Assembly (NCBI GenBank): GCA_905479115.1 | Contig: CAJQLF010000018.1 | Location: forward strand, 40,437-104,436 | DNA: 64,000 nt | DNA from: an uncultured Flavobacteriales bacterium | GTDB lineage: Bacteria; Bacteroidota; Bacteroidia; Flavobacteriales_D; Sanyastnellaceae | Direction: 5' to 3' | Part shown: one piece after another, positions 8,517 to 16,386 of the stretch | Layout of the letters: each line of letters opens with the position of its first letter | How positions within the stretch are numbered: position 1 is the first letter of the stretch | Program-made: the position numbers and the translations under genes | The notes under the pieces: generated by a model | The model's input: the letters and a program-made list of their open reading frames with translations, nothing else | The model's database searches: none | Told to the model about the DNA's origin: nothing

Positions 8517-9215
8517 TTAAGTCGATTCGGTCGTCCATGGGGATCGCACGGTCTTCCCTCCAGCTAAGTGCGTTCTGAGCAATTTCATGTAAGCTTCTCG
8601 CGAGATTTCCTTGGCTCCTAAGGATTTTAAGTGAGGATTGCTGATCTGACAATCGATAGGACCAAAACCTCGTGCTTTGGCCCAGTGCACAAGGTGGATA
8701 AAGGCAACCTTGGATGCATTGCTCTCGAGCGAAAACATACTTTCTCCAAAGAACATGCGGCCAATGCTGATTCCGTATAGGCCTCCGACTAAGCCTCCGT
8801 TTCTCCAGCATTCAAAGGAGTGGGCCAAACCTAGTTTATGAAGCCGGGAGTACGCTTGGATGATGTCCTTGGAAATCCATGTGCCTTCCGAGTTCTTGCG
8901 CACGTCAGCGCACTGTCGAATGACTTCATCAAAGGCGGTATCAATGCGAAGCTCGAATTTTTGTTGATTCAAGATATTTCGCATGCTTTTCGAAATATGC
9001 AGGTCGTCCAAGTCCAAAACCGAGCGTGTTTCAGGCGCCCACCAAAGGATGGGATCGTTTTCGCCATACCAAGGAAAAATGCCGGATTCATAGGCTGCGA
9101 TTAGCCGGGCTTCCTGTAAATCACCACCGATGGCCAACAGTCCCTCCCAAGCTTCTTCCACTGGAGGAAAGGAGATGGTCGAATCGAGTTGGATGATTTT
9201 GGGGGAGCTGTTCAT
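8517..9215 (-). CDS. aat: Leucyl/phenylalanyl-tRNA--protein transferase
   Basis: The 232-residue protein is the usual length for Aat, which transfers Leu or Phe from tRNA to N-terminal Arg/Lys of proteins, making an N-degron recognised by ClpS/ClpAP. Diagnostic sequence includes ESGIFPWYGENDPILWWAPE (about 43-62), EGTWISKDIIQAYSRLHKLG and GLYGISIGRMFFGESMFSLE followed by SNASK. The start is ATG 9215. A poor match to the -7 element (TCGCTCTG) lies 4 nt upstream. It is divergent from the Nudix gene. Confidence 0.95.
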   Translation of the reverse strand: MNSSPKIIQLDSTISFPPVEEAWEGLLAIGGDLQEARLIAAYESGIFPWYGENDPILWWAPETRSVLDLDDLHISKSMRNILNQQKFELRIDTAFDEVIRQCADVRKNSEGTWISKDIIQAYSRLHKLGLAHSFECWRNGGLVGGLYGISIGRMFFGESMFSLESNASKVAFIHLVHWAKARGFGPIDCQISNPHLKSLGAKEISREAYMKLLRTHLAGGKTVRSPWTTEST

Positions 9216-9274
9216 GGTGCAGAGCGACTGAACGAATTTATGGGCCTTTGGTGAGAAAGTCAGACTTTTGTTGG

Positions 9275-9928
9275 ATGGAAGCGGTAAACGTAAAAATTGC
9301 TGAGTTGTTGAGGAAGGTTCTGATAGAAAAGGGGGATTCTTTCAGCAAGCTTGCGGATGAGCGCATGCCTTTTGATCGGCCGACTCCAGAAGATGCGATT
9401 CGTTCTGGGCAAAAGATTCGTCTGGCTTCGGTCGCACTTCCGGTGTTTCCTAGAGAGGGTACTTGGTGTATTTCATTGATGAAACGCACGGAATATCCAG
9501 GTGTTCACAGTGGCCAAGTTTCCATACCAGGGGGGGAGGTTGAGCCGCAAGACGGGTCGCGCTTGGAGACTGCCATTCGCGAGTTTCGAGAAGAAATGGG
9601 AGTGGAATTGCAACCGGATTTGCTGGTGGCGGGGCTTTCCGACCGTTACATTCCACCAAGCCGCTTCGCTGTATCAACATTTATTGCCGTCCTTCAAGAC
9701 GAGCCGAATTGGCGAGTCGATCAGAAAGAAGTTGCAGGAGTGTTGACTATTCCCGTCAATGTGCTGCTGGAAGCAGACGCATTGCAGTCCACATCGATAG
9801 AATTTCAGCCCGGTGTAAAAGCTTCCTTACCAGCCTACCATTGGAACGGAGATGTCATTTGGGGAGCTACAGCGATCATTTTGACTGAATTTGCAATGGC
9901 ATGGAGTGAAATGAAGGCGCTTCAGTAA
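9275..9928 (+). CDS. Nudix hydrolase, CoA pyrophosphatase (NudL-like)
   Basis: The 217-residue protein starts at ATG 9275 (MEAVNVKIAELLRKVLIEKG); the frame extends to 9248 with non-ATG codons. The UPF0035-type lead-in (SLMKRTEYPGVHSGQVSIPG) is followed by a Nudix box (ETAIREFREEMGV), the arrangement found in NudL/YeaB CoA diphosphatases, which split CoA and CoA esters into 4'-phosphopantetheine derivatives and 3',5'-ADP. GACTTTTG lies 4 nt before the ATG, one mismatch from the -7 consensus, so the mRNA is probably leaderless. CoA specificity is from family knowledge. Confidence 0.87.
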   Translation: MEAVNVKIAELLRKVLIEKGDSFSKLADERMPFDRPTPEDAIRSGQKIRLASVALPVFPREGTWCISLMKRTEYPGVHSGQVSIPGGEVEPQDGSRLETAIREFREEMGVELQPDLLVAGLSDRYIPPSRFAVSTFIAVLQDEPNWRVDQKEVAGVLTIPVNVLLEADALQSTSIEFQPGVKASLPAYHWNGDVIWGATAIILTEFAMAWSEMKALQ

Positions 9929-9930
9929 CG

Positions 9931-9938
9931 TATTTTTG
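9931..9938 (+). promoter_or_regulatory. -7 element placed for a leaderless mRNA
   Basis: TATTTTTG ends 4 nt (CACC) before the ATG at 9943, so transcription is predicted to begin at or next to the start codon. It overlaps the 3' flank of the Nudix gene, giving the downstream gene its own promoter. Confidence 0.6.
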
Positions 9939-9942
9939 CACC

Positions 9943-10449
9943 ATGAGCGGAATTAACGGTTTGTTCTCAGAAAAAAAAGAGATGGCGCTGCAGTCCATTG
10001 AGGAGGCGCGTGAACGCGGCACATTGGAATGGGTGCGCCCGCTCCTCGAAGCCTATCGAGATCGTCCGGAGGAGGATGTGCGAAACGAAATTGGTGAAAT
10101 GCTCGGATCCTTGAAAATATCTGAAGCTGCTTCTGTGCTTTCTGACGCGTTAGAAGACCCGGAATTTGAATCGCTTCGTGCTGATATTATCCGCTTTCTC
10201 TGGAGTTGTGGATTTCAATCAGAGGATGATTTGAGGGCTGTGGTATCCAATGCCGTAGATGGAGACTTTGCTTGTGCAATGGAGGCATTGACGTGGGTTG
10301 AAGAATTGGAACGCGCTGATGACGAGAACATCCTACTTGACTCTATTTTGCTCGTTCGTGGTGCCTTGGATGAAGAGCCAGGTGATGAACGAAAACCTTT
10401 GTTTCAAGCGATGCTCTCAGCGTTGCAAGGATTGGAACGCGATCAATAA
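9943..10449 (+). CDS. All-helical HEAT-like repeat protein, unknown function
   Basis: The 168-residue acidic protein consists of amphipathic helix pairs (VRPLLEAYRDRPEEDVRNEI, SEAASVLSDALEDPEFESLR, ADIIRFLWSCGFQSEDDLRA), resembling HEAT repeats. There is no signal peptide, so it should be cytoplasmic. It starts 14 nt after the Nudix gene and has its own TATTTTTG element 4 nt before the ATG. It ends 2 nt from the convergent carboxylase stop with no terminator between. Proteins of this kind usually mediate protein contacts; no partner can be named. Confidence 0.7.
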   Translation: MSGINGLFSEKKEMALQSIEEARERGTLEWVRPLLEAYRDRPEEDVRNEIGEMLGSLKISEAASVLSDALEDPEFESLRADIIRFLWSCGFQSEDDLRAVVSNAVDGDFACAMEALTWVEELERADDENILLDSILLVRGALDEEPGDERKPLFQAMLSALQGLERDQ

Positions 10450-10451
10450 GC

Positions 10452-12095
10452 TCAAGTCTGGATCACCCCCGTGCTAAAGGCTTCGATTGGCGCATGATTC
10501 GCGGCTTCGATGCCCGTGCTAATCCAGTGCCTCGTATCAACAGGATCAATGATGGCATCCACCCACAATCGCGCCGCGGCATAGACCGGCGAAGTTTGCT
10601 CCTCGTAGCGGGCGGCTAAGGTGTCAAACAACTCCGCCTGTTCGTCTTTGTCTGGCTTTGCCCCGGCTTTTTTCAGCCGTGAAACTTCGATTTGTTGCAA
10701 CACATTGGCAGCTTGATCTCCCCCCATCACCGCGATTTTAGCACTGGGCCAGGCGACGATAAGGCGGGGGTCATACGCCTTTCCACACATGGCATAGTTT
10801 CCCGCGCCATAACTATTTCCAACGACAACTGTGAATTTGGGAACGGTGGAGTTTGCTACGGCGTTGACCATTTTGGCGCCGTCTTTGATAATTCCTCCGT
10901 GCTCACTTCTGGATCCGACCATGAACCCCGTCACGTCCTGTAAAAAAACAAGCGGAACTCCTTTTTGATTGCAGTTCATGATGAACCGCGCGGCCTTGTC
11001 CGCACTGTCTGAATAAATGACGCCGCCAAATTGCATGCCGTCTTTTTTTGACTTGACCAACTTTCGTTGATTGGCGACAATTCCTACACTCCACCCGTCA
11101 ATTCTGGCATAGCCCGTGAGGATCGTTTTTCCGTAGTCCTTCTTGTATTCTGTATAGCTGTCCTCGTCGACCAAGGCCTCGATCAGTGCACGGGCTTCAT
11201 AGGGCTGTGTGCGCTCTGCGGGCAGAATCCCACAGATGGAATCGCCTGAAGGGTTGAGGGCTTTTTCGCGCCGAAAACCTGCAAGCGTGTCAGGCGCCTT
11301 CAAATGGCCCACAAGGCGCCGGATTGTGGCCAGCGCCTCTTCATCATTCTCGCACGCGTAGTCGACTACGCCACTGATGCTGCTGTGGGTATCCGCTCCA
11401 CCCAAGGTTTCGTTGTCAATGTCCTCACCGATTGCAGCTTTGACCAAATAGCTGCCAGCCAGAAAAATAGATCCCGTTCCTTTGACGATCAGGGCCTCAT
11501 CGCTCATGATGGGCAGGTAGGCCCCTCCTGCTACGCACGATCCCATGACAGCTGCAATTTGGGGAATGCCCATAGCGCTCATGCGCGCATTGTTTCGAAA
11601 CATGCGACCAAAGTGCTCCTTGTCGGGAAAGATCTCGCTTTGCAATGGCAGGAATACGCCAGCACTGTCAACGAGATAAATGATCGGGATGCGATTCTCC
11701 ATGGCGATTTCCTGCGCGCGCAAGTTCTTTTTGCCCGTGATGGGAAACCATGCACCGGCTTTAACCGTTGCGTCATTGGCGACGGCAACAACCAACCGCT
11801 TTTGGACGTGTCCGATTTGAACAACGACTCCACCGGCCGGACACCCACCGTGTTCCGCGTACATGCCTTCACCAGCTAGACCGCCCACTTCAATAGGCTT
11901 TGTTCCTTCATCAAAGAGCAAGGCGAGTCGTTCCCGTGCGGTTCGTTTCCCTTTAGCGTGTTCTTTTTCGATGCGCTTGGCACCGCCTCCTTGAGCGGCA
12001 ATTTCGATTCGGTCCCGAATGGGAGCCCATGCGAGGCGCATTGCATCTTCGTTGCGATTCAACTCCAGTTCTCGGGGTGTTACAGATTGGGGCAT
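10452..12095 (-). CDS. Acyl-CoA carboxylase, carboxyltransferase (beta) subunit, MccB-like
   Basis: The 547-residue biotin-dependent carboxyltransferase has two crotonase-like halves. YLVDSAGVFLPLQSEIFPDK followed by EHFGRMFRNNARMSAMGIPQ (about 150-190) is closest to methylcrotonoyl-CoA carboxylase beta (leucine breakdown), and GSCVAGGAYLP and VVGNSYGAGNYAMCGKAYDP are acyl-CoA/biotin site motifs. The biotin carboxylase alpha subunit is not in this window, so the substrate could instead be propionyl-CoA or another acyl-CoA. TAACTTTA (12100-12107, minus) lies 4 nt before the ATG, predicting a leaderless mRNA. It is divergent from the ABC importer operon across only 34 bp. Confidence 0.88.
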   Translation of the reverse strand: MPQSVTPRELELNRNEDAMRLAWAPIRDRIEIAAQGGGAKRIEKEHAKGKRTARERLALLFDEGTKPIEVGGLAGEGMYAEHGGCPAGGVVVQIGHVQKRLVVAVANDATVKAGAWFPITGKKNLRAQEIAMENRIPIIYLVDSAGVFLPLQSEIFPDKEHFGRMFRNNARMSAMGIPQIAAVMGSCVAGGAYLPIMSDEALIVKGTGSIFLAGSYLVKAAIGEDIDNETLGGADTHSSISGVVDYACENDEEALATIRRLVGHLKAPDTLAGFRREKALNPSGDSICGILPAERTQPYEARALIEALVDEDSYTEYKKDYGKTILTGYARIDGWSVGIVANQRKLVKSKKDGMQFGGVIYSDSADKAARFIMNCNQKGVPLVFLQDVTGFMVGSRSEHGGIIKDGAKMVNAVANSTVPKFTVVVGNSYGAGNYAMCGKAYDPRLIVAWPSAKIAVMGGDQAANVLQQIEVSRLKKAGAKPDKDEQAELFDTLAARYEEQTSPVYAAARLWVDAIIDPVDTRHWISTGIEAANHAPIEAFSTGVIQT

Positions 12096-12099
12096 ACGG

Positions 12100-12125
12100 T
12101 AAAGTTAATAGGAGAAGTACCTTTG
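12100..12125. promoter_or_regulatory. Back-to-back leaderless promoters between carboxylase and ABC importer
   Basis: Minus strand: TAACTTTA (12100-12107) ends 4 nt before ATG 12095. Plus strand: TACCTTTG (12118-12125) ends 4 nt before ATG 12130. The whole intergenic region is 34 bp, so there is no space for a B12 riboswitch. Confidence 0.6.
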
Positions 12126-12129
12126 TTAA

Positions 12130-13329
12130 ATGCAATTCGAAAAAAGCGGTCTTTTGATGATCGGGACAGTCGGTGTCACGATGGGATTGCTCATGGGGTG
12201 CAGTGCACCCGATAAGCTTGATGAAAGATTGCAAAAGGGGGACCTGATCATGCCGGTATATGCAGAAGGTTTCAGGTGGAGAACATGCGGTGGTGGGCCA
12301 GATGCGGAAGCAACATGCCTCGAAATATTGGATGGCGATAAGAAAGCAGTTTCCGTTACGGTTTATCGAGACAGTGTGCACTGGCAAAACGACGAGGCAT
12401 TTGTGCCCGGTGCAGTGGTTGTGCTGGGATTAGAACAAGGCCTGACAACATTGAGCTCCACCCACGTAGCGCTGATGGAACCTTGGGATGCTAGCTTGAG
12501 CCAGTGGAAAGGCGGCGGTTTTCTCCAATATGTAGAATCTGAAGCAGCGAATAAGCGGATGCGTGATGGGGAAACAGTCGATTTTGGAGGCAATCCAGAA
12601 TGGAATCACGAGGCGATGATTGCTTCTTCATTCAGGGCTTTTTGCATCTATCCATACGGCAACCCTCTTCAAGGGGAAGAATGGGCTGAGTCGCTTCCTG
12701 TGGTGCCCATATTGGAGTATGCAGAGCGAACTTCGTTGGGCAGGGCTGAATGGATGAAGGTTTTCGCGTGGATGGTGGACGATCAAGCCTTGGAACGAGC
12801 GAATGAGGCATTCGATGAAATCACGGAGCGGTACCAGCAAATTCAACAGGAGCCCCTGCCAACCTCCGATTCCTTGCGGGTATTTACCGGAAGTGTGGAC
12901 CAAGGAAAATGGACGGCACCCAGCGGGACTAGTTTTATCGCTCATATTTTAAAAGATGCGGGTGCTCGGTATGTCTTTGCAGATCAGAAGAGTCCCGAAA
13001 ACATCAATGTATCCCTGGAGAAAATCATCGAGTTGAGTGGGCGAGCAGATGCATGGGGTGTGGTCATGTTTCAGTCAAACACGGATGCAATTACCAGAGC
13101 GGATTTGGTAGCACAAAATCCTCAAAACGCATTTCTCATCCCCGCTTCTGGACGGGTGTTTGTCGCCAATACGGCAGAGTGTGATTACTTCGGCTGGTGG
13201 GTAGCACATCCTGATGCCTTGCTGCGCAATTTGCGAGAACTATTCTACGGCCCCAATGAACACGTTCTTGGAACTGCTGGGTTAAGTGAGTCTAGAACGA
13301 AAGCCTGTTTCCGATGGATTCAAGAGTAA
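12130..13329 (+). CDS. Periplasmic-binding lipoprotein of a BtuF/FecB-type ABC importer
   Basis: The 399-residue protein has a short N-terminal hydrophobic segment ending in a lipobox-like LLMGCS (about 20-25), so it should be an anchored lipoprotein. The sequence LTTLSSTHVALMEP (about 110) matches the position where FecB/BtuF-type proteins carry a conserved Ser/Thr-His motif, and the two-lobe length fits class III binding proteins for corrinoids, haem or ferric siderophores. It is the first gene of an operon with permease (16-nt overlap) and ATPase. The ligand cannot be read; cobalamin is possible since B12-dependent icmF lies in the same window. Its mRNA should be leaderless (TACCTTTG 4 nt before ATG). 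Confidence 0.8.
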   Translation: MQFEKSGLLMIGTVGVTMGLLMGCSAPDKLDERLQKGDLIMPVYAEGFRWRTCGGGPDAEATCLEILDGDKKAVSVTVYRDSVHWQNDEAFVPGAVVVLGLEQGLTTLSSTHVALMEPWDASLSQWKGGGFLQYVESEAANKRMRDGETVDFGGNPEWNHEAMIASSFRAFCIYPYGNPLQGEEWAESLPVVPILEYAERTSLGRAEWMKVFAWMVDDQALERANEAFDEITERYQQIQQEPLPTSDSLRVFTGSVDQGKWTAPSGTSFIAHILKDAGARYVFADQKSPENINVSLEKIIELSGRADAWGVVMFQSNTDAITRADLVAQNPQNAFLIPASGRVFVANTAECDYFGWWVAHPDALLRNLRELFYGPNEHVLGTAGLSESRTKACFRWIQE

Positions 13330-14309
13330 ATGGAATGATTTGGTTGGGCAGTTTTGTCCTCCTCACGCTGCTTGTTTTCAGCCATTTGGCATGGGGGACG
13401 GTGCCGTTGCCTTGGCGTTCTTGGTTTTTGGATGGAGCGCCGATGGAATCCATGCATAAGCTCATCCTGTGGGATGTGAGAATGCCACGGACGGCGATTG
13501 CAATGGCCGCTGGAGCGGGATTAAGTCTCTGCGGATTGCTTCTACAGACGTGGTTTGGCAACCCGCTCGCCGGTCCTTCTGTCCTTGGTGTAAGTTCTGG
13601 CGCGGGGATGGGGGTGGCGCTTGTTGTTTTAGCAGGGATGGCAGGTGGTTGGATGGCTACAACGGCCGCCGCAGTATTGGGAAGCGGAGCAGCCTTAGTG
13701 CTGATCTTGTTCGTGGCGAATCGCTTCCGTGGGGCAGCGTCTTTGTTGATTTTTGGCCTGATGCTCAACTACGTCTTGGGCGCACTCATTACGGTTTTGC
13801 AGGCCGAGGCGGATCAAGCGGCATTGCAGCAATTCGTATTCTGGGGGATGGGCACCTTTGGACAAGGAACGGTTGAGGCAGCTTGGTCGCTTGGAATCCT
13901 GACATGCGGCGCTTTGTTGGGCGCTTGGATGATGAGAAGAGACCTGGACGCTTGGACCCTTGGTGCATTGACTGCACGTAGCATGGGAGTGAACGATCGA
14001 AGGTTCCGCTGGGCGATTGTTTGGATGAGCGGGTTACTTACCGGAGGGATCACGGCGGTGTGCGGTCCGGTGGCATTTTTGGGATTAGCGACCCCTCATT
14101 TGGTGCGATTATTAACGCGGGAGCGACGGCATGCTGTGTTGATTCCGTTGACAGCAATAGTTGGGGCTAATTTAGCCTTATTGGCAGATTGGGGGGTGAA
14201 AGGAATGCTCGGAATGGAGCATGGATGGCCACTTAATGCGGTACTCTCTTTAATCGGAGGCCCCATGGTTGTGTGGGTTTTAGTGACCAAAACAAAATCG
14301 GCAGTATGA
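13314..14309 (+). CDS. FecCD/BtuC-type ABC importer permease
   Basis: The 331-residue integral membrane protein has about 9-10 helices. WDVRMPRTAIAMAAGAGLSL, GLLLQTWFGNPLAGPSVLGV and SSGAGMGVALVV (about 50-105) are the classic FecCD signatures, and GPVAFLGLATPHLVRLLTRE (about 243-262) carries the coupling helix. It forms the channel for an iron-complex or corrinoid importer. It overlaps the binding-protein gene by 16 nt and the ATPase gene by 4 nt (ATGA), indicating tight translational coupling. Confidence 0.92.
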   Translation: MDSRVNGMIWLGSFVLLTLLVFSHLAWGTVPLPWRSWFLDGAPMESMHKLILWDVRMPRTAIAMAAGAGLSLCGLLLQTWFGNPLAGPSVLGVSSGAGMGVALVVLAGMAGGWMATTAAAVLGSGAALVLILFVANRFRGAASLLIFGLMLNYVLGALITVLQAEADQAALQQFVFWGMGTFGQGTVEAAWSLGILTCGALLGAWMMRRDLDAWTLGALTARSMGVNDRRFRWAIVWMSGLLTGGITAVCGPVAFLGLATPHLVRLLTRERRHAVLIPLTAIVGANLALLADWGVKGMLGMEHGWPLNAVLSLIGGPMVVWVLVTKTKSAV

Positions 14310-15007
14310 GCGTATCACACAATGAACCGCTGATTTTGGATGACTTGTCGGCAGGGTACAAGGGACGTCCTCCGGTATTGGCGCATGTGAATCATCAATT
14401 TCCATCCAAGGGGCTTCATGTGATCATTGGCCGAAATGGAGCAGGTAAGAGCACACTCATTCGCACCCTCGCAGGATTGCAGGCCCCATTGTCAGGTTCG
14501 GTCCAACTCAACGCCACTTCCTTGCACGACCTCCCTGCCAATGAACGAGCACAACGAGTCGCTTTTGTGAGCAGTGTCCCTCCTCGAACGAGTGAACTAC
14601 GCGTGCACGAAGTGCTGGCATTAGCCTCTGGTGATGAAGAGCGGAACCGCTCCATGCTCCAGGCTGCAGGTGACCCATCATGGTGGAAACGCAGGTTGCA
14701 GGAATTAAGTGACGGTGAAGCGCAGCGGGTCATGTTCATTCGGGCCTTGCTTCAGGGCACAGATTGGATTCTATTGGATGAACCAACCGCATTTTTGGAT
14801 GTGCCTGCCCGCTTGGCACTTTGGCGAGAATTGACGGCCGCTGCATCCAAGGGAGTTGGGGTTCTTGTCGCAACACACGATTATGGAGAAATTCAGGGTC
14901 ATGCAGAAATCGATTCCATTGCGATGGTTGGAAATCATAGACTCCGGCCACTTTCAGTCCGAGCGAGTGCAAGCGATTGGACTGCTGCCTTAATGGTAGA
15001 ATTGTAA
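14306..15007 (+). CDS. ABC importer ATPase (BtuD/FecE type)
   Basis: The 233-residue ATPase starts at ATG 14306, which overlaps the permease stop as ATGA. Walker A is GRNGAGKST (about 42-50), the signature is LSDGEAQR (variant of LSGGQ), Walker B is WILLDEPTAFLD and the switch histidine is in VATHD. It powers import by the preceding permease. The D in LSDGE in place of the usual second G is seen in this subfamily and should not abolish activity. End of the three-gene operon. Confidence 0.92.
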   Translation: MSVSHNEPLILDDLSAGYKGRPPVLAHVNHQFPSKGLHVIIGRNGAGKSTLIRTLAGLQAPLSGSVQLNATSLHDLPANERAQRVAFVSSVPPRTSELRVHEVLALASGDEERNRSMLQAAGDPSWWKRRLQELSDGEAQRVMFIRALLQGTDWILLDEPTAFLDVPARLALWRELTAAASKGVGVLVATHDYGEIQGHAEIDSIAMVGNHRLRPLSVRASASDWTAALMVEL

Positions 15008-15049
15008 AACATTGGAACAAACCGAGTGGTGAAAGCCCAAGTGGTGCCC

Positions 15050-15057
15050 TAATTTTG
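15050..15057 (+). promoter_or_regulatory. -7 element upstream of the phosphoesterase
   Basis: TAATTTTG is an exact TAnnTTTG match, 30 nt before ATG 15088. I see no convincing -33 element. Confidence 0.45.
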
Positions 15058-15087
15058 CACCGCTCCAATAAACCTCAAGCATCCGAT

Positions 15088-16335
15088 ATGCCGTCCATTA
15101 GCCGAATGATTTTTATGTTCTTGTTTATGGCAACGCTATTGACAGTGATTGAAATCTTGGCCTTCCGATTGCTCAGTCGGAAATACAACCAACACCCAAA
15201 TTGGTGGCGAATAAGGCGGTTTTGGATCGGTGCCGTCGCATTGATTTGGGTGGGATTCATTATCAATGGATTCATGTGGCCGACATGGCGAGTAACGCAC
15301 CCGCGCTTGTTGTCGATTTTGTCCATTTCCTTTTTCACGGTTTTCGTTCCTAAGATGTTCATGGCCGCCTTTGAAATCCTCGAATTAATTCGAGGTCTGC
15401 TCGCCCGCATGGGAGCGAGGGCAACAGGTTCTGCTCGTCCGATGTCCCGCAAATCTTTTTTGACGGAAACCGGACTTGCGCTTTCGGGATTCACCTTTGC
15501 GGGGTTTTTGTATGGGGTGACTTGGGGGAAATATGCGTACCGAACAGAGCATGTTCGGGTGCCCATTCAGGGGCTGCCGAAAGAATTCGAAGGTCTGCGT
15601 GTCGTCCAGCTGAGCGACGCTCATCTCGGAAGTTTTATCAATACGCCCCAGCCGGTGTTGGATGCGTTGAATGGCATACAAGATCTCCATCCCGATTTAA
15701 TTTTGTTCACGGGAGATTTAGTCAATTCCCATGCGGATGAGGCAGAGCCTTGGATTCCTGCTTTTTCCAAACTGCAGGCACCATTGGGTAAGTTCTCCAT
15801 CATGGGCAACCACGATTACGCGGATTATGGTCCGTTTGAAGAGGAGGAGCGCGAAGCGAGCCGCCAAAGGCTTTATGAAATTCATGGTGAAATGGGGTTT
15901 CGACTCCTGCGGAATGAAAACGTCAAACTCAGTCGGGGAGGTTCATCGTTGGTTTTGCTTGGTGTAGAAAATTGGGGGCGCGGTTTTCGAAAGTCTGGTG
16001 ATTTGGCGAAAGCCATGGAGGGGAGCGGTTGTGAGTCGTTGCCAACCGTTTTGATGAGCCACGATCCGACGCATTGGGAGCAGCAGGTGATGCAAGGCCA
16101 AGCGCCGATTGAATTGACCTTGAGTGGACATACCCACGGCATGCAATTTGGGATTGAGATTCCCTGGCTGGGGATCAAGTGGTCTCCGAGCAAATGGCGA
16201 TACAAGCGGTGGGCCGGGCTGTACGAAGAAGAGGGGCAACACCTGCACATCAATCGGGGGTTTGGTGTTTTGGGATTTCATGGGAGAGTGGGCATGCCAC
16301 CTGAAATCACGTTGATCGAATTGACCCGGGCATAA
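15088..16335 (+). CDS. Membrane-anchored metallophosphoesterase
   Basis: The protein has 415 residues from ATG 15088. Three to four membrane helices fill residues 1-90. A basic linker and one more hydrophobic segment with a twin-Ser/Lys start (MSRKSFLTETGLALSGFTFA) follow. The catalytic domain (about 155-415) has calcineurin-like metal motifs: QLSDAHLG, FTGDLVN, GNHDY, SHDPTHW and GHTHG. This layout matches YkoQ/YaeI-type phosphodiesterases, some of which act on lipid or cell-wall phosphates at the outer face of the inner membrane. The substrate is unknown. Confidence 0.85.
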   Translation: MPSISRMIFMFLFMATLLTVIEILAFRLLSRKYNQHPNWWRIRRFWIGAVALIWVGFIINGFMWPTWRVTHPRLLSILSISFFTVFVPKMFMAAFEILELIRGLLARMGARATGSARPMSRKSFLTETGLALSGFTFAGFLYGVTWGKYAYRTEHVRVPIQGLPKEFEGLRVVQLSDAHLGSFINTPQPVLDALNGIQDLHPDLILFTGDLVNSHADEAEPWIPAFSKLQAPLGKFSIMGNHDYADYGPFEEEEREASRQRLYEIHGEMGFRLLRNENVKLSRGGSSLVLLGVENWGRGFRKSGDLAKAMEGSGCESLPTVLMSHDPTHWEQQVMQGQAPIELTLSGHTHGMQFGIEIPWLGIKWSPSKWRYKRWAGLYEEEGQHLHINRGFGVLGFHGRVGMPPEITLIELTRA

Positions 16336-16386
16336 GCCGTGGGTAAAGGTGTATGGTTAATATTGCAATGAATTCAAGTTTCGAAA

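Noticed and set aside
11304..11879. 191-codon plus-strand frame inside the acyl-CoA carboxylase gene
   Set aside because: The minus-strand carboxylase has full family motifs across this stretch; the frame is a shadow.
12096..12129. Cobalamin riboswitch before the ABC importer
   Set aside because: Only 34 bp separate the two divergent start codons, and the mRNA appears leaderless.
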